Assembly (NCBI RefSeq): GCF_005887615.1
Contig: NZ_VANS01000004.1
Coordinates: 62,001 to 126,000 of the forward strand
Source: Sulfitobacter sabulilitoris
GTDB lineage: Bacteria > Pseudomonadota > Alphaproteobacteria > Rhodobacterales > Rhodobacteraceae
DNA: 64,000 nt
Reading direction: 5' to 3'
The notes beneath the pieces were generated by a model. It was not told the DNA's origin, ran no database searches, and saw only the letters and a program-made list of their open reading frames with translations. Positions 17,398-25,539 of the stretch are shown one piece after another. Within the stretch, counting starts at the first letter, position 1. The number at the start of each line of letters is the position of its first letter. The position numbers were made by a program, and so were the translations under genes.

Positions 17398-18126
17398 ATG
17401 CGCAGGATCATGATGCTCATCACGTTGCTGTGGCCGTTGGCCGCGCTGGGGCAGGACGGCCCGATGCGCATCCACGCGCCCGAAGCCCTGCGCGACAGCG
17501 GGCTGCTCGACTACCTGCTGCCCCGTTTCGCGCTCAAGTACGGGCTGCGCGCCACGGTCGTGGACGACCCCGGCGCGGCGATCGCATTCGGCGCGGACGG
17601 CGTGCCCGTCTTTACCGGACCCTCGCAGGCATGGCACCTGTCGCACGACGGATCGCAGACCGCGCAAAAGTTCGAAGACTGGCTGCGGTCCGACATCGGG
17701 CGCCGCGCCATCGCGGCCTTCGCGGCGGATGGTGACGCGCCCTTCACCGCGCAGATCGCTGTCGCCGCCCCGGTGCGCGAGCTGACGTTCCGCGGCGATC
17801 CGGCACTGGGCGAGCGGTTGTCGCTGCTGCACTGCGGTCGCTGCCACGTGATCAACGAAACCAACCGCATGAAAGGCATGGGCGCGACGCCGTCCTTTGG
17901 CGTCCTTCGGACCTTGGGAGACTGGCAGCGCCGGTTTTCCACCTTCTACGTGTTGAACCCGCACCCCAGTTTCACCCAGATCAAGGATCTGACGCCGCCC
18001 TTCGACGTGATGCGCCCGCCGCCCATCGTGCCGCTGTCGATGACCGAGGACGATCTGGATGCGATCCTGGCCTATGTGGCGACGGTGCCGCCGGCCGATC
18101 TGGGCGCGCCGATCCAATCTCAGTGA
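17398..18126 (+). CDS. TupA-like lobe fused to a c-type cytochrome domain
   Basis: 242 residues. A signal peptide covers about 1-18 (LLWPLAALGQ). Residues about 21-125 resemble the two ends of TupA: PMRIHAPEALRDSGLLDYLL parallels the TupA start, and AQKFEDWLRSDIGRRAIAAF parallels the TupA C-terminal helix. The whole middle of TupA, which forms lobe 2 in such binding proteins, is missing. Residues about 130-242 are a cytochrome domain with CGRCH (Cys146, Cys149, His150) and a C-terminal helix. It should be periplasmic. It faces the polyferredoxin gene tail to tail, with stop codons overlapping by 7 bp. A role as electron acceptor or anion sensor for formate dehydrogenase is inference. Confidence 0.8.
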   Translation: MRRIMMLITLLWPLAALGQDGPMRIHAPEALRDSGLLDYLLPRFALKYGLRATVVDDPGAAIAFGADGVPVFTGPSQAWHLSHDGSQTAQKFEDWLRSDIGRRAIAAFAADGDAPFTAQIAVAAPVRELTFRGDPALGERLSLLHCGRCHVINETNRMKGMGATPSFGVLRTLGDWQRRFSTFYVLNPHPSFTQIKDLTPPFDVMRPPPIVPLSMTEDDLDAILAYVATVPPADLGAPIQSQ

Positions 18127-20075
18127 TCCTTGCGCTTGCTCAGGTAATCGTCGGTGGTGCGCGGCCGCGGCCGTTCGCCGCCGGCAAAGGGATTGTTCTG
18201 CGAATGATACTGCGCATTGATCCGGCAGTTGTCACACATCTGGATCATTCGCGCGGCCTCTGAATTGGCGAACATCGCGTGTTTGCCCGCCAGTTTCTCG
18301 GTGATCTTCTCGACCGTCGATTTCACGCCGAACAGCGACCCGCATTCGATGCAGGCAAAGGGGTCCTCCTCGTGCACGACGACCTGGGTAAAGGCCGCGT
18401 CGGTCAGGTTCAGGCGCGGTTCCAGCGTGATGGCGTTTTCGGGGCAGATATTGGCGCAAAGCCCGCACTGCAGGCAGGCGTCCTCCTGAAACCGCAATTG
18501 CGGCAGGTCGGGGTTGTCGCCCAGCGCGCCCGAGGGGCACAACGACACGCACGACAGACACAGCGTGCAGGCATCGGTATCGACCAGCACCGCGCCATAG
18601 GGGGCGGCGGCGGGCAGGTCGATGATCTGCGCCTGAGGTTGCAGGGTCTTTCCCGCCAGCCGCGCCACCTGCCGCCGGGTGCCGATGGGCAGGACCGGGG
18701 TGATGGCCGCAGGCGTGACCACGGCGGCATAAAGGTGATCGCTCAGGGCATCTGGATCGCCGATATCCAGCAGGTGCACGGCGTCGCGGCCCGCAATCGC
18801 GCAGGCCAGCGCACACTCTGGATCCAGCGCGTCGCGCTCGGTGCGCGGGCCCAGCAGGACATCGACGGACGCGAATCCCGCCGACAGGGCCGCGAGCATT
18901 TCCGCATGCCCGAAGCCGGACAGCGCCGCGACCTCGAGCGGGATCACATCCGCCGGAAGCCCACGGCCAAATCGCGCGGCCAGCGCGATCATCTCGGTGC
19001 CGTGTGCTGCGTCATGAACCAGCAGGCGGGGCGCGTCGCCGCCCGCCTTGCGATAGGTCGAGGCCAGCGTCTGGATCCGGCGGAACACCGTGTCGACGGT
19101 CGGGGCGTCATAGCTGATCGCGCCCGAAGGGCAGGCGGCGGAACACGCCCCGCAGCCCGCGCAGATCATCGGATCGATCGCCACATGATCGCCCGCCGAA
19201 CTGATCGCGCCCGTGGGACACAGGTTCAGGCAGTTTGAGCAGGCGGCCTGCCCGGCCCGCGAATGGGCGCAAAGCGACGGCTCAAGCCGGACATAAAGCG
19301 GTTGCTCGAAGGTGCCGGTCAACTGCACCGCGGCCATTTTCGCCGCCGCAAGGGCGGGTTGGCTGCCCGGATCGGCGCGCAGATAGCCTTCGCGCTTTTC
19401 AGGGGCGGGAAACATCGGCTGGCCGCCGGTGAGATCCAGGATGATGTCGCAGGCTGACCGCGCGCCGTTCTGCGGCGCGGTCAGCCGCGGCGTGCCGCGC
19501 CCGCCGGGAATGACCTGCTGCAAGGCGTCGAGGCGCAGTTCGAACTGGCCCAGCGATCCGCTGGCCTGCTTGATCCGGCCGACGACGATGTCGAAGGCGC
19601 TGGTGTGCTCGGCGTCCTGCGGGTCCGCCAGCAGAACCGTCACCGCAAGCGTGTCGGACAGATCGCGCGCCGCCTGCAACGCCACCTCTGCCGGGCCGAG
19701 GATCAGGCAGGTGCCCTCGGACGTGACGTCGATCGTTTTGGGCAAGGGCACCGGCAGCGCCGCCTCCGCCACGAGGGCGGCCATCTTGGGCGTCGGGTTC
19801 TCGCCGGCCTCGGTCCAGCCCGCGCGGTCGCGAATATCCACGAACCCGGGCACGTCGCAGCCCAACTCCTCGGCCAGGGCGGCAAAGCGGGGCGCTTCTT
19901 GCTGGCAGGCGATCGTCACCGGGCCATCGGCCATCGCCTTGGCCGCCAGATCGATCTGATCCGTACACAGGCTGGAATAAAGCCGCGAACACGCGCGCCC
20001 CGTTGCGCGGGTCAGCCCATCGGCATCGACGGTCTGCGAGCCCATGCAATCACAAATCAGCAGCTTGTCAGTCAT
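18120..20075 (-). CDS. Polyferredoxin (multiple 4Fe-4S) formate-dehydrogenase accessory protein
   Basis: 651 residues from the ATG at 20075 (start TDKLLICDCMGSQ); an upstream GTG at 20117 adds 14 residues but lacks a better ribosome site. Four ferredoxin-type Cys motifs are seen: CSNCLNLCPTGAI, CAGCGACSAACPSGAI, CTLCLSCVSLCPSGAL and CLQCGLCANICPENAI. Further Cys pairs occur at the N-terminus (CDCMG), in CIECGSLFG and in MCDNC near the end. There is no signal peptide, so it is cytosolic. Proteins of this kind accompany FDH operons with DUF3305/DUF3306 and TorD genes, as in Shewanella (recalled). Electron supply for maturation, or sulfur/cofactor handling, is the usual guess. Confidence 0.85.
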   Translation of the reverse strand: MTDKLLICDCMGSQTVDADGLTRATGRACSRLYSSLCTDQIDLAAKAMADGPVTIACQQEAPRFAALAEELGCDVPGFVDIRDRAGWTEAGENPTPKMAALVAEAALPVPLPKTIDVTSEGTCLILGPAEVALQAARDLSDTLAVTVLLADPQDAEHTSAFDIVVGRIKQASGSLGQFELRLDALQQVIPGGRGTPRLTAPQNGARSACDIILDLTGGQPMFPAPEKREGYLRADPGSQPALAAAKMAAVQLTGTFEQPLYVRLEPSLCAHSRAGQAACSNCLNLCPTGAISSAGDHVAIDPMICAGCGACSAACPSGAISYDAPTVDTVFRRIQTLASTYRKAGGDAPRLLVHDAAHGTEMIALAARFGRGLPADVIPLEVAALSGFGHAEMLAALSAGFASVDVLLGPRTERDALDPECALACAIAGRDAVHLLDIGDPDALSDHLYAAVVTPAAITPVLPIGTRRQVARLAGKTLQPQAQIIDLPAAAPYGAVLVDTDACTLCLSCVSLCPSGALGDNPDLPQLRFQEDACLQCGLCANICPENAITLEPRLNLTDAAFTQVVVHEEDPFACIECGSLFGVKSTVEKITEKLAGKHAMFANSEAARMIQMCDNCRINAQYHSQNNPFAGGERPRPRTTDDYLSKRKDH

Positions 20076-20208
20076 CTCATCCGCTTTCCCGGGCGACGGG
20101 CGCCGCCCCTGTTTCACTGTCTTACGTGGTGTCTGAAACGGCAGGTAGTCAGGAAATCGTGTCGCCGTAAACCGCTATTGCGCTGCCTGGCCGCGCCAAA
20201 AAAGTGAT

Positions 20209-20233
20209 TGTCGGATATGTGAAATATACGACA
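20209..20233. promoter_or_regulatory. Palindromic candidate operator in the FDH divergent region
   Basis: Half-sites TGTCGGATAT and ATATACGACA match in 9 of 10 positions as an inverted repeat around a 5-bp spacer. The ATAT cores at this spacing recall molybdate/tungstate-responsive (ModE/MopA-type) or LysR-type sites, but the exact consensus is not met. It lies 134 bp upstream of the polyferredoxin start and 176 bp upstream of the DUF3305 start. Confidence 0.55.
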
Positions 20234-20317
20234 TCGAATTCCCCAAGGAAAGACATACGGTTAGGCGAAAACAATTGCGCGTTGCACAGGTGGGATGCCC
20301 GGTTGTGCACAGTTGCA

Positions 20318-20335
20318 TACAAAATTTCCTTTGTA
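20318..20335. promoter_or_regulatory. Inverted repeat TACAAA-N6-TTTGTA
   Basis: A perfect 6-bp inverted repeat with a 6-bp spacer, in the AT-rich part of the divergent region and 74 bp upstream of the DUF3305 start codon. It could be an operator or overlap a promoter; no known consensus fits. Confidence 0.4.
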
Positions 20336-20408
20336 CCCCGTCGGATTTTAGGGCAGCATTACAACAACGTAGCCAACTTTATCTACATTCAGTCCTACAG
20401 GAGCGGCC

Positions 20409-20987
20409 TTGGCCTACAGCTTTCCAAACGCCCAATCCATCCCCTTGGGGGTCGTGATCCGGAAGTCTCCGGGCGTGACCGCTTGGGCGAAATGGGCGTG
20501 GAAGGCCGTGGCGGTGCTGCCCGGCGCGGCCAAGGCCGACTGGAAAGTGCTGCGCCGCGAAGGCGACGCCGTGGAATTTCACGCCGCGACGCTGCCGCTG
20601 GAATTATACGTGTCCGACACCGAGGCTTACGTGCACGAGCTCGGCACGCAGGTACCGTCGATCTATGTCGTGCTGCGGGCCGATCCCGCGCGTCCGGAGA
20701 CGCCCTTTCACGTCGCGGTGGTGACCGCCTCGCCCTACGAGGCGCAGGACTATGCCGATTCGGGCGAGGAAATTGTCGAGAAGGTTCCGATGCCCCGCGG
20801 TATGCTTGAGTGGGTGGAGGCTTTTGTCGCCCGGCACCACGAGGAAGAAGTTTTCGTCAAGCGCCGCCGCAAGAACGCGCGGATCGACCGGGTCGAGGAC
20901 GGCAAGGGAGATGCGCGCATCGCACAGGTGAGCGATGTCTACCGTGCGCCGACCGCGCGCGTCAAAAAGACGGAAGGCGCGGCATGA
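20409..20987 (+). CDS. DUF3305 formate-dehydrogenase accessory protein
   Basis: 192 residues with a TTG start supported by a well-spaced AGGAG (20399-20403). The beginning, AYSFPNAQSIPLGVVIRKSP, is the DUF3305 hallmark (PLGVVVER-type), and the domain covers about residues 10-145. The C-terminal 45 residues are charged and disordered-looking. It is cytosolic. DUF3305 and DUF3306 genes regularly precede a TorD-type chaperone and a periplasmic formate dehydrogenase, but their function is not established. It is coupled to the DUF3306 gene by an ATGA overlap (20984-20987), and this is the first gene of the long plus-strand run to FdhA. Confidence 0.85.
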   Translation: MAYSFPNAQSIPLGVVIRKSPGVTAWAKWAWKAVAVLPGAAKADWKVLRREGDAVEFHAATLPLELYVSDTEAYVHELGTQVPSIYVVLRADPARPETPFHVAVVTASPYEAQDYADSGEEIVEKVPMPRGMLEWVEAFVARHHEEEVFVKRRRKNARIDRVEDGKGDARIAQVSDVYRAPTARVKKTEGAA

Positions 20988-21604
20988 CCCAGGCACCGTC
21001 TTTCTGGGATCGTCGCCGTGCGGCTGTCCGCGCCGAGGCAGATGCCGAAGCGCAGAGGCAGACACATCTTGCGCAGACCGAAGCGGAGGCCACGCAGGCC
21101 GACCTGACGGATGACGAACTGCTCGAGGCGCTTGACCTGCCCGATCCCGACACCCTTGGGGCAGGCGACGATTTCACGGCCTTCATGGCCAAGGCCGTGC
21201 CGCACCATCTGCGCAACCGGGCGCTGCGCAAGCTTTGGCGCAGCAATCCCGTGCTGGCCTGCGTCGATGGCTTGAACGATTACGACGACGACTATCTGAC
21301 CGGGTCGTTCGGCAATGCGCCGATCAAGACCGGCTACCAGGTCGGCAAGGGCATGATGGCGCATCTGATCGAGATGCAGCGCCAGGCCGAAGCCGCCGCC
21401 GCCGCCGCAAGCGACGACCCCGACACCACGCCGGACCCCGCAGTGCAGGCCGAGCCCTTGCCCGCCGTCACGGCGCCGGAGCCGTCGGAGCAGCACATGG
21501 CGGAGGCCGAAGTGATCGATGAGCCGGACGAGGACGAGGACGAGCATGTGTCGGTGATCGTGCCGCGCCGGATGCAATTCACCTTTGAGGAAGACCGCGC
21601 ATGA
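20984..21604 (+). CDS. DUF3306 formate-dehydrogenase accessory protein
   Basis: 206 residues. FWDRRRAAVRAEADAE at the N-terminus and LLEALDLPDPDTLGAGDDF followed by VPHHLRNRALRKLWRSNP mark DUF3306 (about residues 5-135). The remainder is an Ala- and acid-rich tail with runs of Ala, Asp and Glu, probably disordered and perhaps for protein contacts. No signal peptide or Cys cluster. It is coupled on both sides: its ATG overlaps the DUF3305 stop, and its TGA overlaps the chaperone ATG (21601-21604). The function is unknown; constant association with formate dehydrogenase operons points to maturation. Confidence 0.85.
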   Translation: MTQAPSFWDRRRAAVRAEADAEAQRQTHLAQTEAEATQADLTDDELLEALDLPDPDTLGAGDDFTAFMAKAVPHHLRNRALRKLWRSNPVLACVDGLNDYDDDYLTGSFGNAPIKTGYQVGKGMMAHLIEMQRQAEAAAAAASDDPDTTPDPAVQAEPLPAVTAPEPSEQHMAEAEVIDEPDEDEDEHVSVIVPRRMQFTFEEDRA

Positions 21605-22209
21605 GCCAACCCGCCGCAATCGCCGAAGTGTCCGCAGAGGACCGGCTGCGCGCTGATCTCTATAATTTCCTGGGCCTGATCCTGTCGGGCCCGCCCGACC
21701 AGATGCTGCTGGACCAGACCGCCGCGCTGGAGGGTGACGACAGCGACCTGGGTCAGGCCATCGCGGGGCTGGCCCGTGTCGCGCGTGTCACCTCGCCGCG
21801 CGGCGTGACCAAGGAATTCAACACGTTGTTCATCGGCCTGGGTCGGGGCGAACTGCTGCCCTATGCCAGCTATTACCTGACCGGGTTCCTGAACGAAAAA
21901 CCACTGGCGCGGCTGCGCAGCGACATGGGCGCGCTGGGCATGACCCGCGCCGAGAACAAATTCGAGCCCGAAGACAACATCGCATCGCTGATGGAGATGA
22001 TGGGCGGAATGATCGTGGGCCGCTTTGGCGCGCCCGCGTTGCTGGAACGTCAAAAGACGTTTTTCAACACACATGTCGGCCCATGGGCCGCGCATTTCTT
22101 TTCCGATCTTGAATCGGCGAAATCCTCGGTGCTTTATGGATCGGTGGGCGCTGTCGGGCGCACATTCATGGATATCGAACGCGAATCTTATCGTCTGGCG
22201 GCAGGCTAG
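21601..22209 (+). CDS. TorD/DmsD-family chaperone for the molybdo/tungsto-enzyme
   Basis: 202 residues, all-alpha and soluble. RADLYNFLGLILSGPP at the start, EFNTLFIGLGRGELLPYASYY in the middle and FEPEDNIASLMEMMGGMI (about residue 120) correspond to the conserved E-P-x-D-H block of the TorD family, here with Asn in place of His. Such proteins bind the Tat signal of a partner reductase or dehydrogenase and hold it back until the bis-MGD cofactor is inserted. The likely client is FdhA, encoded 350 bp downstream with a twin-arginine motif. The small Tat-signal protein immediately downstream is another candidate client. Confidence 0.88.
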   Translation: MSQPAAIAEVSAEDRLRADLYNFLGLILSGPPDQMLLDQTAALEGDDSDLGQAIAGLARVARVTSPRGVTKEFNTLFIGLGRGELLPYASYYLTGFLNEKPLARLRSDMGALGMTRAENKFEPEDNIASLMEMMGGMIVGRFGAPALLERQKTFFNTHVGPWAAHFFSDLESAKSSVLYGSVGAVGRTFMDIERESYRLAAG

Positions 22210-22262
22210 CCTGCCACTCAACCGGCGGGGATGCCCGCCAAACTAGGAAGGGGAGACATCCC

Positions 22263-22457
22263 ATGAGCAACAAGAGCGAAAGCAAGGCAAGCCGCCGTGA
22301 TTTCCTGAAACTCGCGGGCACCGCAGCGCCCGCCGCCGTTGCGGCCGTCGCCGTCGGCGCACCCGACACGGCAGCGGCGTCGCCGGTCGACCTGTCGTCC
22401 GACCGGATGCAGGACACCGAACATACCCGCGCCTATCTGGAAAGCACCCGATTCTGA
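22263..22457 (+). CDS. Formate dehydrogenase region Tat-signal small protein
   Basis: 64 residues. The N-terminus carries a twin-arginine motif, SRRDFLKLAG, followed by an Ala/Val-rich hydrophobic stretch ending near AAASP. The short remainder is hydrophilic and ends in YLESTRF. A strong ribosome site (AGGAAGGGGAGA) precedes the ATG. It matches the family known as the formate dehydrogenase region TAT target, small proteins found just before fdhA. It would be exported folded and possibly membrane-anchored. No cofactor-binding residues are visible, so a structural or chaperone-competing role is conceivable. Confidence 0.85.
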   Translation: MSNKSESKASRRDFLKLAGTAAPAAVAAVAVGAPDTAAASPVDLSSDRMQDTEHTRAYLESTRF

Positions 22458-22559
22458 CGCGACACGACTTTACGACAGGGCCGCGGTTGGCCCGGACCCA
22501 TCAAGACACGCTGTCTGACGCCGGAAAGAAGCGGCGCATCGCAGCAAGGGAGGAAGACA

Positions 22560-25526
22560 ATGCTTAGAAAAAAGACCAACGGGGTCACCAGACGTGCCGC
22601 ACGCACCGGTGTGATTTCAACGATTGCCGCCACGACCGTGGATCGACGCGCTTTCCTGCGCGGCTCCGGTCTGGCGATCGGCGGGCTTGCCGCGATCGCG
22701 GCCACCGGTGGGTCGGTCACGCAGGCCAGCGCCCAAAGCGCCGCGACCCGCGCGGTTGAAACCGTCAAATCCGTCTGCACGCACTGTTCGGTCGGCTGTA
22801 CCGTCGTGGCCGAGGTCGACAACGGCGTCTGGACCGGTCAGGAACCCGGATGGGACAGCCCCTTCAACCTGGGCGCGCATTGCGCCAAGGGGGCCGCGGT
22901 TCGCGAGCACGCCCACGGCGAGCGTCGCCTGAAGTACCCGATGAAGAAAGAGGGTGGCGAATGGGTCCGGATCTCCTGGGAGCAGGCGATCAACGAGATC
23001 GGCGACCAGATGATGACGATCCGCGACGAGAGCGGCCCGGATTCGGTCTATTGGCTGGGTTCTGCCAAGAGCAACAACGAACAGGCCTACCTGTTCCGCA
23101 AGTTCGCCGCCTATTGGGGCACCAACAACGTCGATCACCAGGCGCGGATCTGCCACTCGACGACCGTGGCGGGCGTGGCCAACACATGGGGCTACGGCGC
23201 CATGACCAACAGCTACAACGACATCCACAATTCCAAGGCGATCTTCCTGATCGGCGGCAACCCCGCCGAAGCGCACCCCGTGTCGCTGCTCCACATGCTC
23301 AAGGCCAAGGAGCAGAACAATGCGCCGCTGATCGTCTGCGATCCGCGCTTTACCCGCACGGCGGCCCATGCCGACGAATACGTGCGGTTCCGTCCGGGTG
23401 CGGACGTGGCGCTTGTCTGGGGCATCCTGTGGCACATCTTCGAGAACGGCTGGGAGGACAAGGAGTTCATCCGCACCCGCGTCTGGGGCATGGACCAGAT
23501 CAGGACCGAGGTGGCCAAGTGGACACCCGAGGAAGTCGAGCGCGTCAGCGGCGCACCTGGCAAGCAGCTTGAGCGCGTTGCACGGACGCTGGCCAACAAC
23601 CGCCCCGGCACCGTGATCTGGTGCATGGGTGGCACGCAGCACACCAACGGCAACAACAACACCCGCGCCTACTGCATCCTGCAGCTTGCGCTGGGCAACA
23701 TGGGCACCGCCGGTGGCGGCACCAACATCTTCCGCGGCCACGACAACGTGCAGGGGGCCACGGACCTTGGCGTTCTGGCCGACACGCTGCCGGGCTACTA
23801 CGGGCTGTCCGCGGGCAGCTGGGCCCACTGGGCCCGTGTGTGGGAGGAAGACCTCGACTGGCTCAAGGGCCGCTTCTCGGATGCGACCTATGGCGATACG
23901 TCGATGATGAACCTGACCGGTATTCCGGTCAGCCGCTGGATCGACGGTGTGCTCGAGGACAAGGAAAACCTCGACCAGCCCGACAACACCCGCGCCATGG
24001 TGCTTTGGGGCCATGCTCCGAACTCGCAGACCCGTCAGAAAGAGATGAAGACGGCGATGGAAAAGCTCGACCTGATGGTGGTGGTCGATCCGTATCCGAC
24101 CGTCTCTGCCGTGTTGCAGGACCGCACCGATGGCGTCTATCTGCTGCCGGCGTGCACGCAGTTCGAAACCCGCGGGTCCGTCACCGCGTCCAACCGTTCG
24201 CTGCAATGGCGCGACAAGGTCGTCGAACCCCTGTTCGAGAGCAAGCCCGATCACACGATCATCGCCATGTTCGCCAAGAAGTTCGGCTTTGACGAAAAGA
24301 TCTTCCGCAATATCGCGATGGACGGCGAAGAGCCCAACGTCGAGGACATCACCCGCGAATTCAACCGCGGCATGTGGACCATCGGATATACCGGCCAGAG
24401 CCCTGAGCGCATGAAGATGCACATGGCCAACCAGCATACCTTTGACCGCACCACGCTGCGCGCCAACGGCGGCCCGGCCGATGGCGATTTCTACGGCCTG
24501 CCCTGGCCGGCGTGGGGCAACCCGGAAATGAACCACCCCGGCACGGCGAACCTGTATGACATGTCGCTGCCGGTGGCCGAAGGCGGCCTGACCTTCCGCG
24601 CCCGGTTCGGCGTCGAACGCGACGGGGAAAACCTGCTGGCCGAAGGGGTCTTTTCCAAGGGCTCCGAGATCGAGGACGGCTATCCCGAGTTCACCATGCA
24701 GATGCTGATCGACCTGGGTTGGGACAGTGACCTGACCGGCTATGAGCGGCGGATGATCGAATGGGTTTCGGGTTTCTCCGACACCCGTCCGGGCGCCGAA
24801 GAGGTTGGCGAGACATCCCAGCAGGGCGAATTGCCGTCTGATTATGCCGCCAAGGTGGGCGGTGTGAACTGGAAGACCGACCTGTCGGGCGGCATTCAGC
24901 GTGTGGCGATTGCCCATGGCTGCGCCCCCTTCGGCAACGCCAAGGCACGCGCCGTGGTCTGGACCTTCCCCGATCCTGTCCCGCTGCACCGCGAGCCGCT
25001 GTATTCCAACCGCCGCGACCTGGTGGCCGATTATCCCACCTACGAGGACAAGAAGTTCTGGCGCGTGCCGACGATGTATGCCTCGATCCAGGAAAAGGAT
25101 TTCTCGGAAGACTACCCGATCATCCTGACCTCGGGCCGACTGGTGGAATACGAGGGCGGCGGCGACGAGACACGCTCGAACCCGTGGCTGGCCGAATTGC
25201 AGCAGGACATGTTCGTCGAAGTGAACCCGCGCGATGCCAACAACCTTGGCATTCGCGATGGCGAACAGGTCTGGGTCGAAGGCCCCGAGGGCGGCAAGGT
25301 CAAGGTGATGGCGATGGTCACCGAGCGTGTGGAATCGGGCGTGGCCTTCATGCCCTTCCACTTTGGCGGCCACCTGGAAGGCGTCGACCTGCGGGACAAG
25401 TACCCCGAAGGCGCCGATCCGATCGTCTTGGGCGAAAGCTCGAACACCGCCCAAACCTATGGCTATGACAGCGTAACCCAGATGCAAGAGACCAAAGCGA
25501 CCCTCTGCAAAATCTGGGCAGCATAA
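22560..25526 (+). CDS. fdhA: Formate dehydrogenase catalytic subunit (periplasmic, Cys form)
   Basis: 988 residues. A twin-arginine signal, DRRAFLRGSG (from residue 28), comes after an unusually long n-region. The [4Fe-4S] cluster ligands are Cys73, Cys76, Cys80 and Cys108. The active-site residue is Cys198 in RICHSTTVAG, where E. coli FdnG has Sec, so no selenium is needed; the following His199 is the conserved catalytic His. The bis-MGD domains follow (NPAEAHP, CDPRFTRTA, GGTQHTNGNNNTRAYC), and a C-terminal molydopterin dinucleotide domain starts near residue 850. It oxidises formate to CO2 in the periplasm. Tungsten as the metal is inferred from the nearby tup genes. GGGAGG precedes the ATG. 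Confidence 0.93.
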   Translation: MLRKKTNGVTRRAARTGVISTIAATTVDRRAFLRGSGLAIGGLAAIAATGGSVTQASAQSAATRAVETVKSVCTHCSVGCTVVAEVDNGVWTGQEPGWDSPFNLGAHCAKGAAVREHAHGERRLKYPMKKEGGEWVRISWEQAINEIGDQMMTIRDESGPDSVYWLGSAKSNNEQAYLFRKFAAYWGTNNVDHQARICHSTTVAGVANTWGYGAMTNSYNDIHNSKAIFLIGGNPAEAHPVSLLHMLKAKEQNNAPLIVCDPRFTRTAAHADEYVRFRPGADVALVWGILWHIFENGWEDKEFIRTRVWGMDQIRTEVAKWTPEEVERVSGAPGKQLERVARTLANNRPGTVIWCMGGTQHTNGNNNTRAYCILQLALGNMGTAGGGTNIFRGHDNVQGATDLGVLADTLPGYYGLSAGSWAHWARVWEEDLDWLKGRFSDATYGDTSMMNLTGIPVSRWIDGVLEDKENLDQPDNTRAMVLWGHAPNSQTRQKEMKTAMEKLDLMVVVDPYPTVSAVLQDRTDGVYLLPACTQFETRGSVTASNRSLQWRDKVVEPLFESKPDHTIIAMFAKKFGFDEKIFRNIAMDGEEPNVEDITREFNRGMWTIGYTGQSPERMKMHMANQHTFDRTTLRANGGPADGDFYGLPWPAWGNPEMNHPGTANLYDMSLPVAEGGLTFRARFGVERDGENLLAEGVFSKGSEIEDGYPEFTMQMLIDLGWDSDLTGYERRMIEWVSGFSDTRPGAEEVGETSQQGELPSDYAAKVGGVNWKTDLSGGIQRVAIAHGCAPFGNAKARAVVWTFPDPVPLHREPLYSNRRDLVADYPTYEDKKFWRVPTMYASIQEKDFSEDYPIILTSGRLVEYEGGGDETRSNPWLAELQQDMFVEVNPRDANNLGIRDGEQVWVEGPEGGKVKVMAMVTERVESGVAFMPFHFGGHLEGVDLRDKYPEGADPIVLGESSNTAQTYGYDSVTQMQETKATLCKIWAA

Positions 25527-25539
25527 GGAGTTAAGAACA

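Larger units (their letters stand above)
20076..20408. other. AT-rich divergent promoter region with palindromes
   Basis: This gap of 333 bp between the polyferredoxin (minus) and DUF3305 (plus) genes is clearly more AT-rich than its surroundings from about 20200 to 20400. It contains two inverted repeats (20209-20233 and 20318-20335) and a GTGCAC-centred palindrome with repeated TTGCACA-like words between about 20280 and 20317. No credible gene lies in it. An AGGAG ribosome site ends the region ahead of the TTG start at 20409. Confidence 0.65.

Noticed and set aside
23151-23153. Selenocysteine codon in fdhA
   Set aside because: The active-site codon is TGC (Cys198); no in-frame TGA or downstream SECIS-like hairpin is present.
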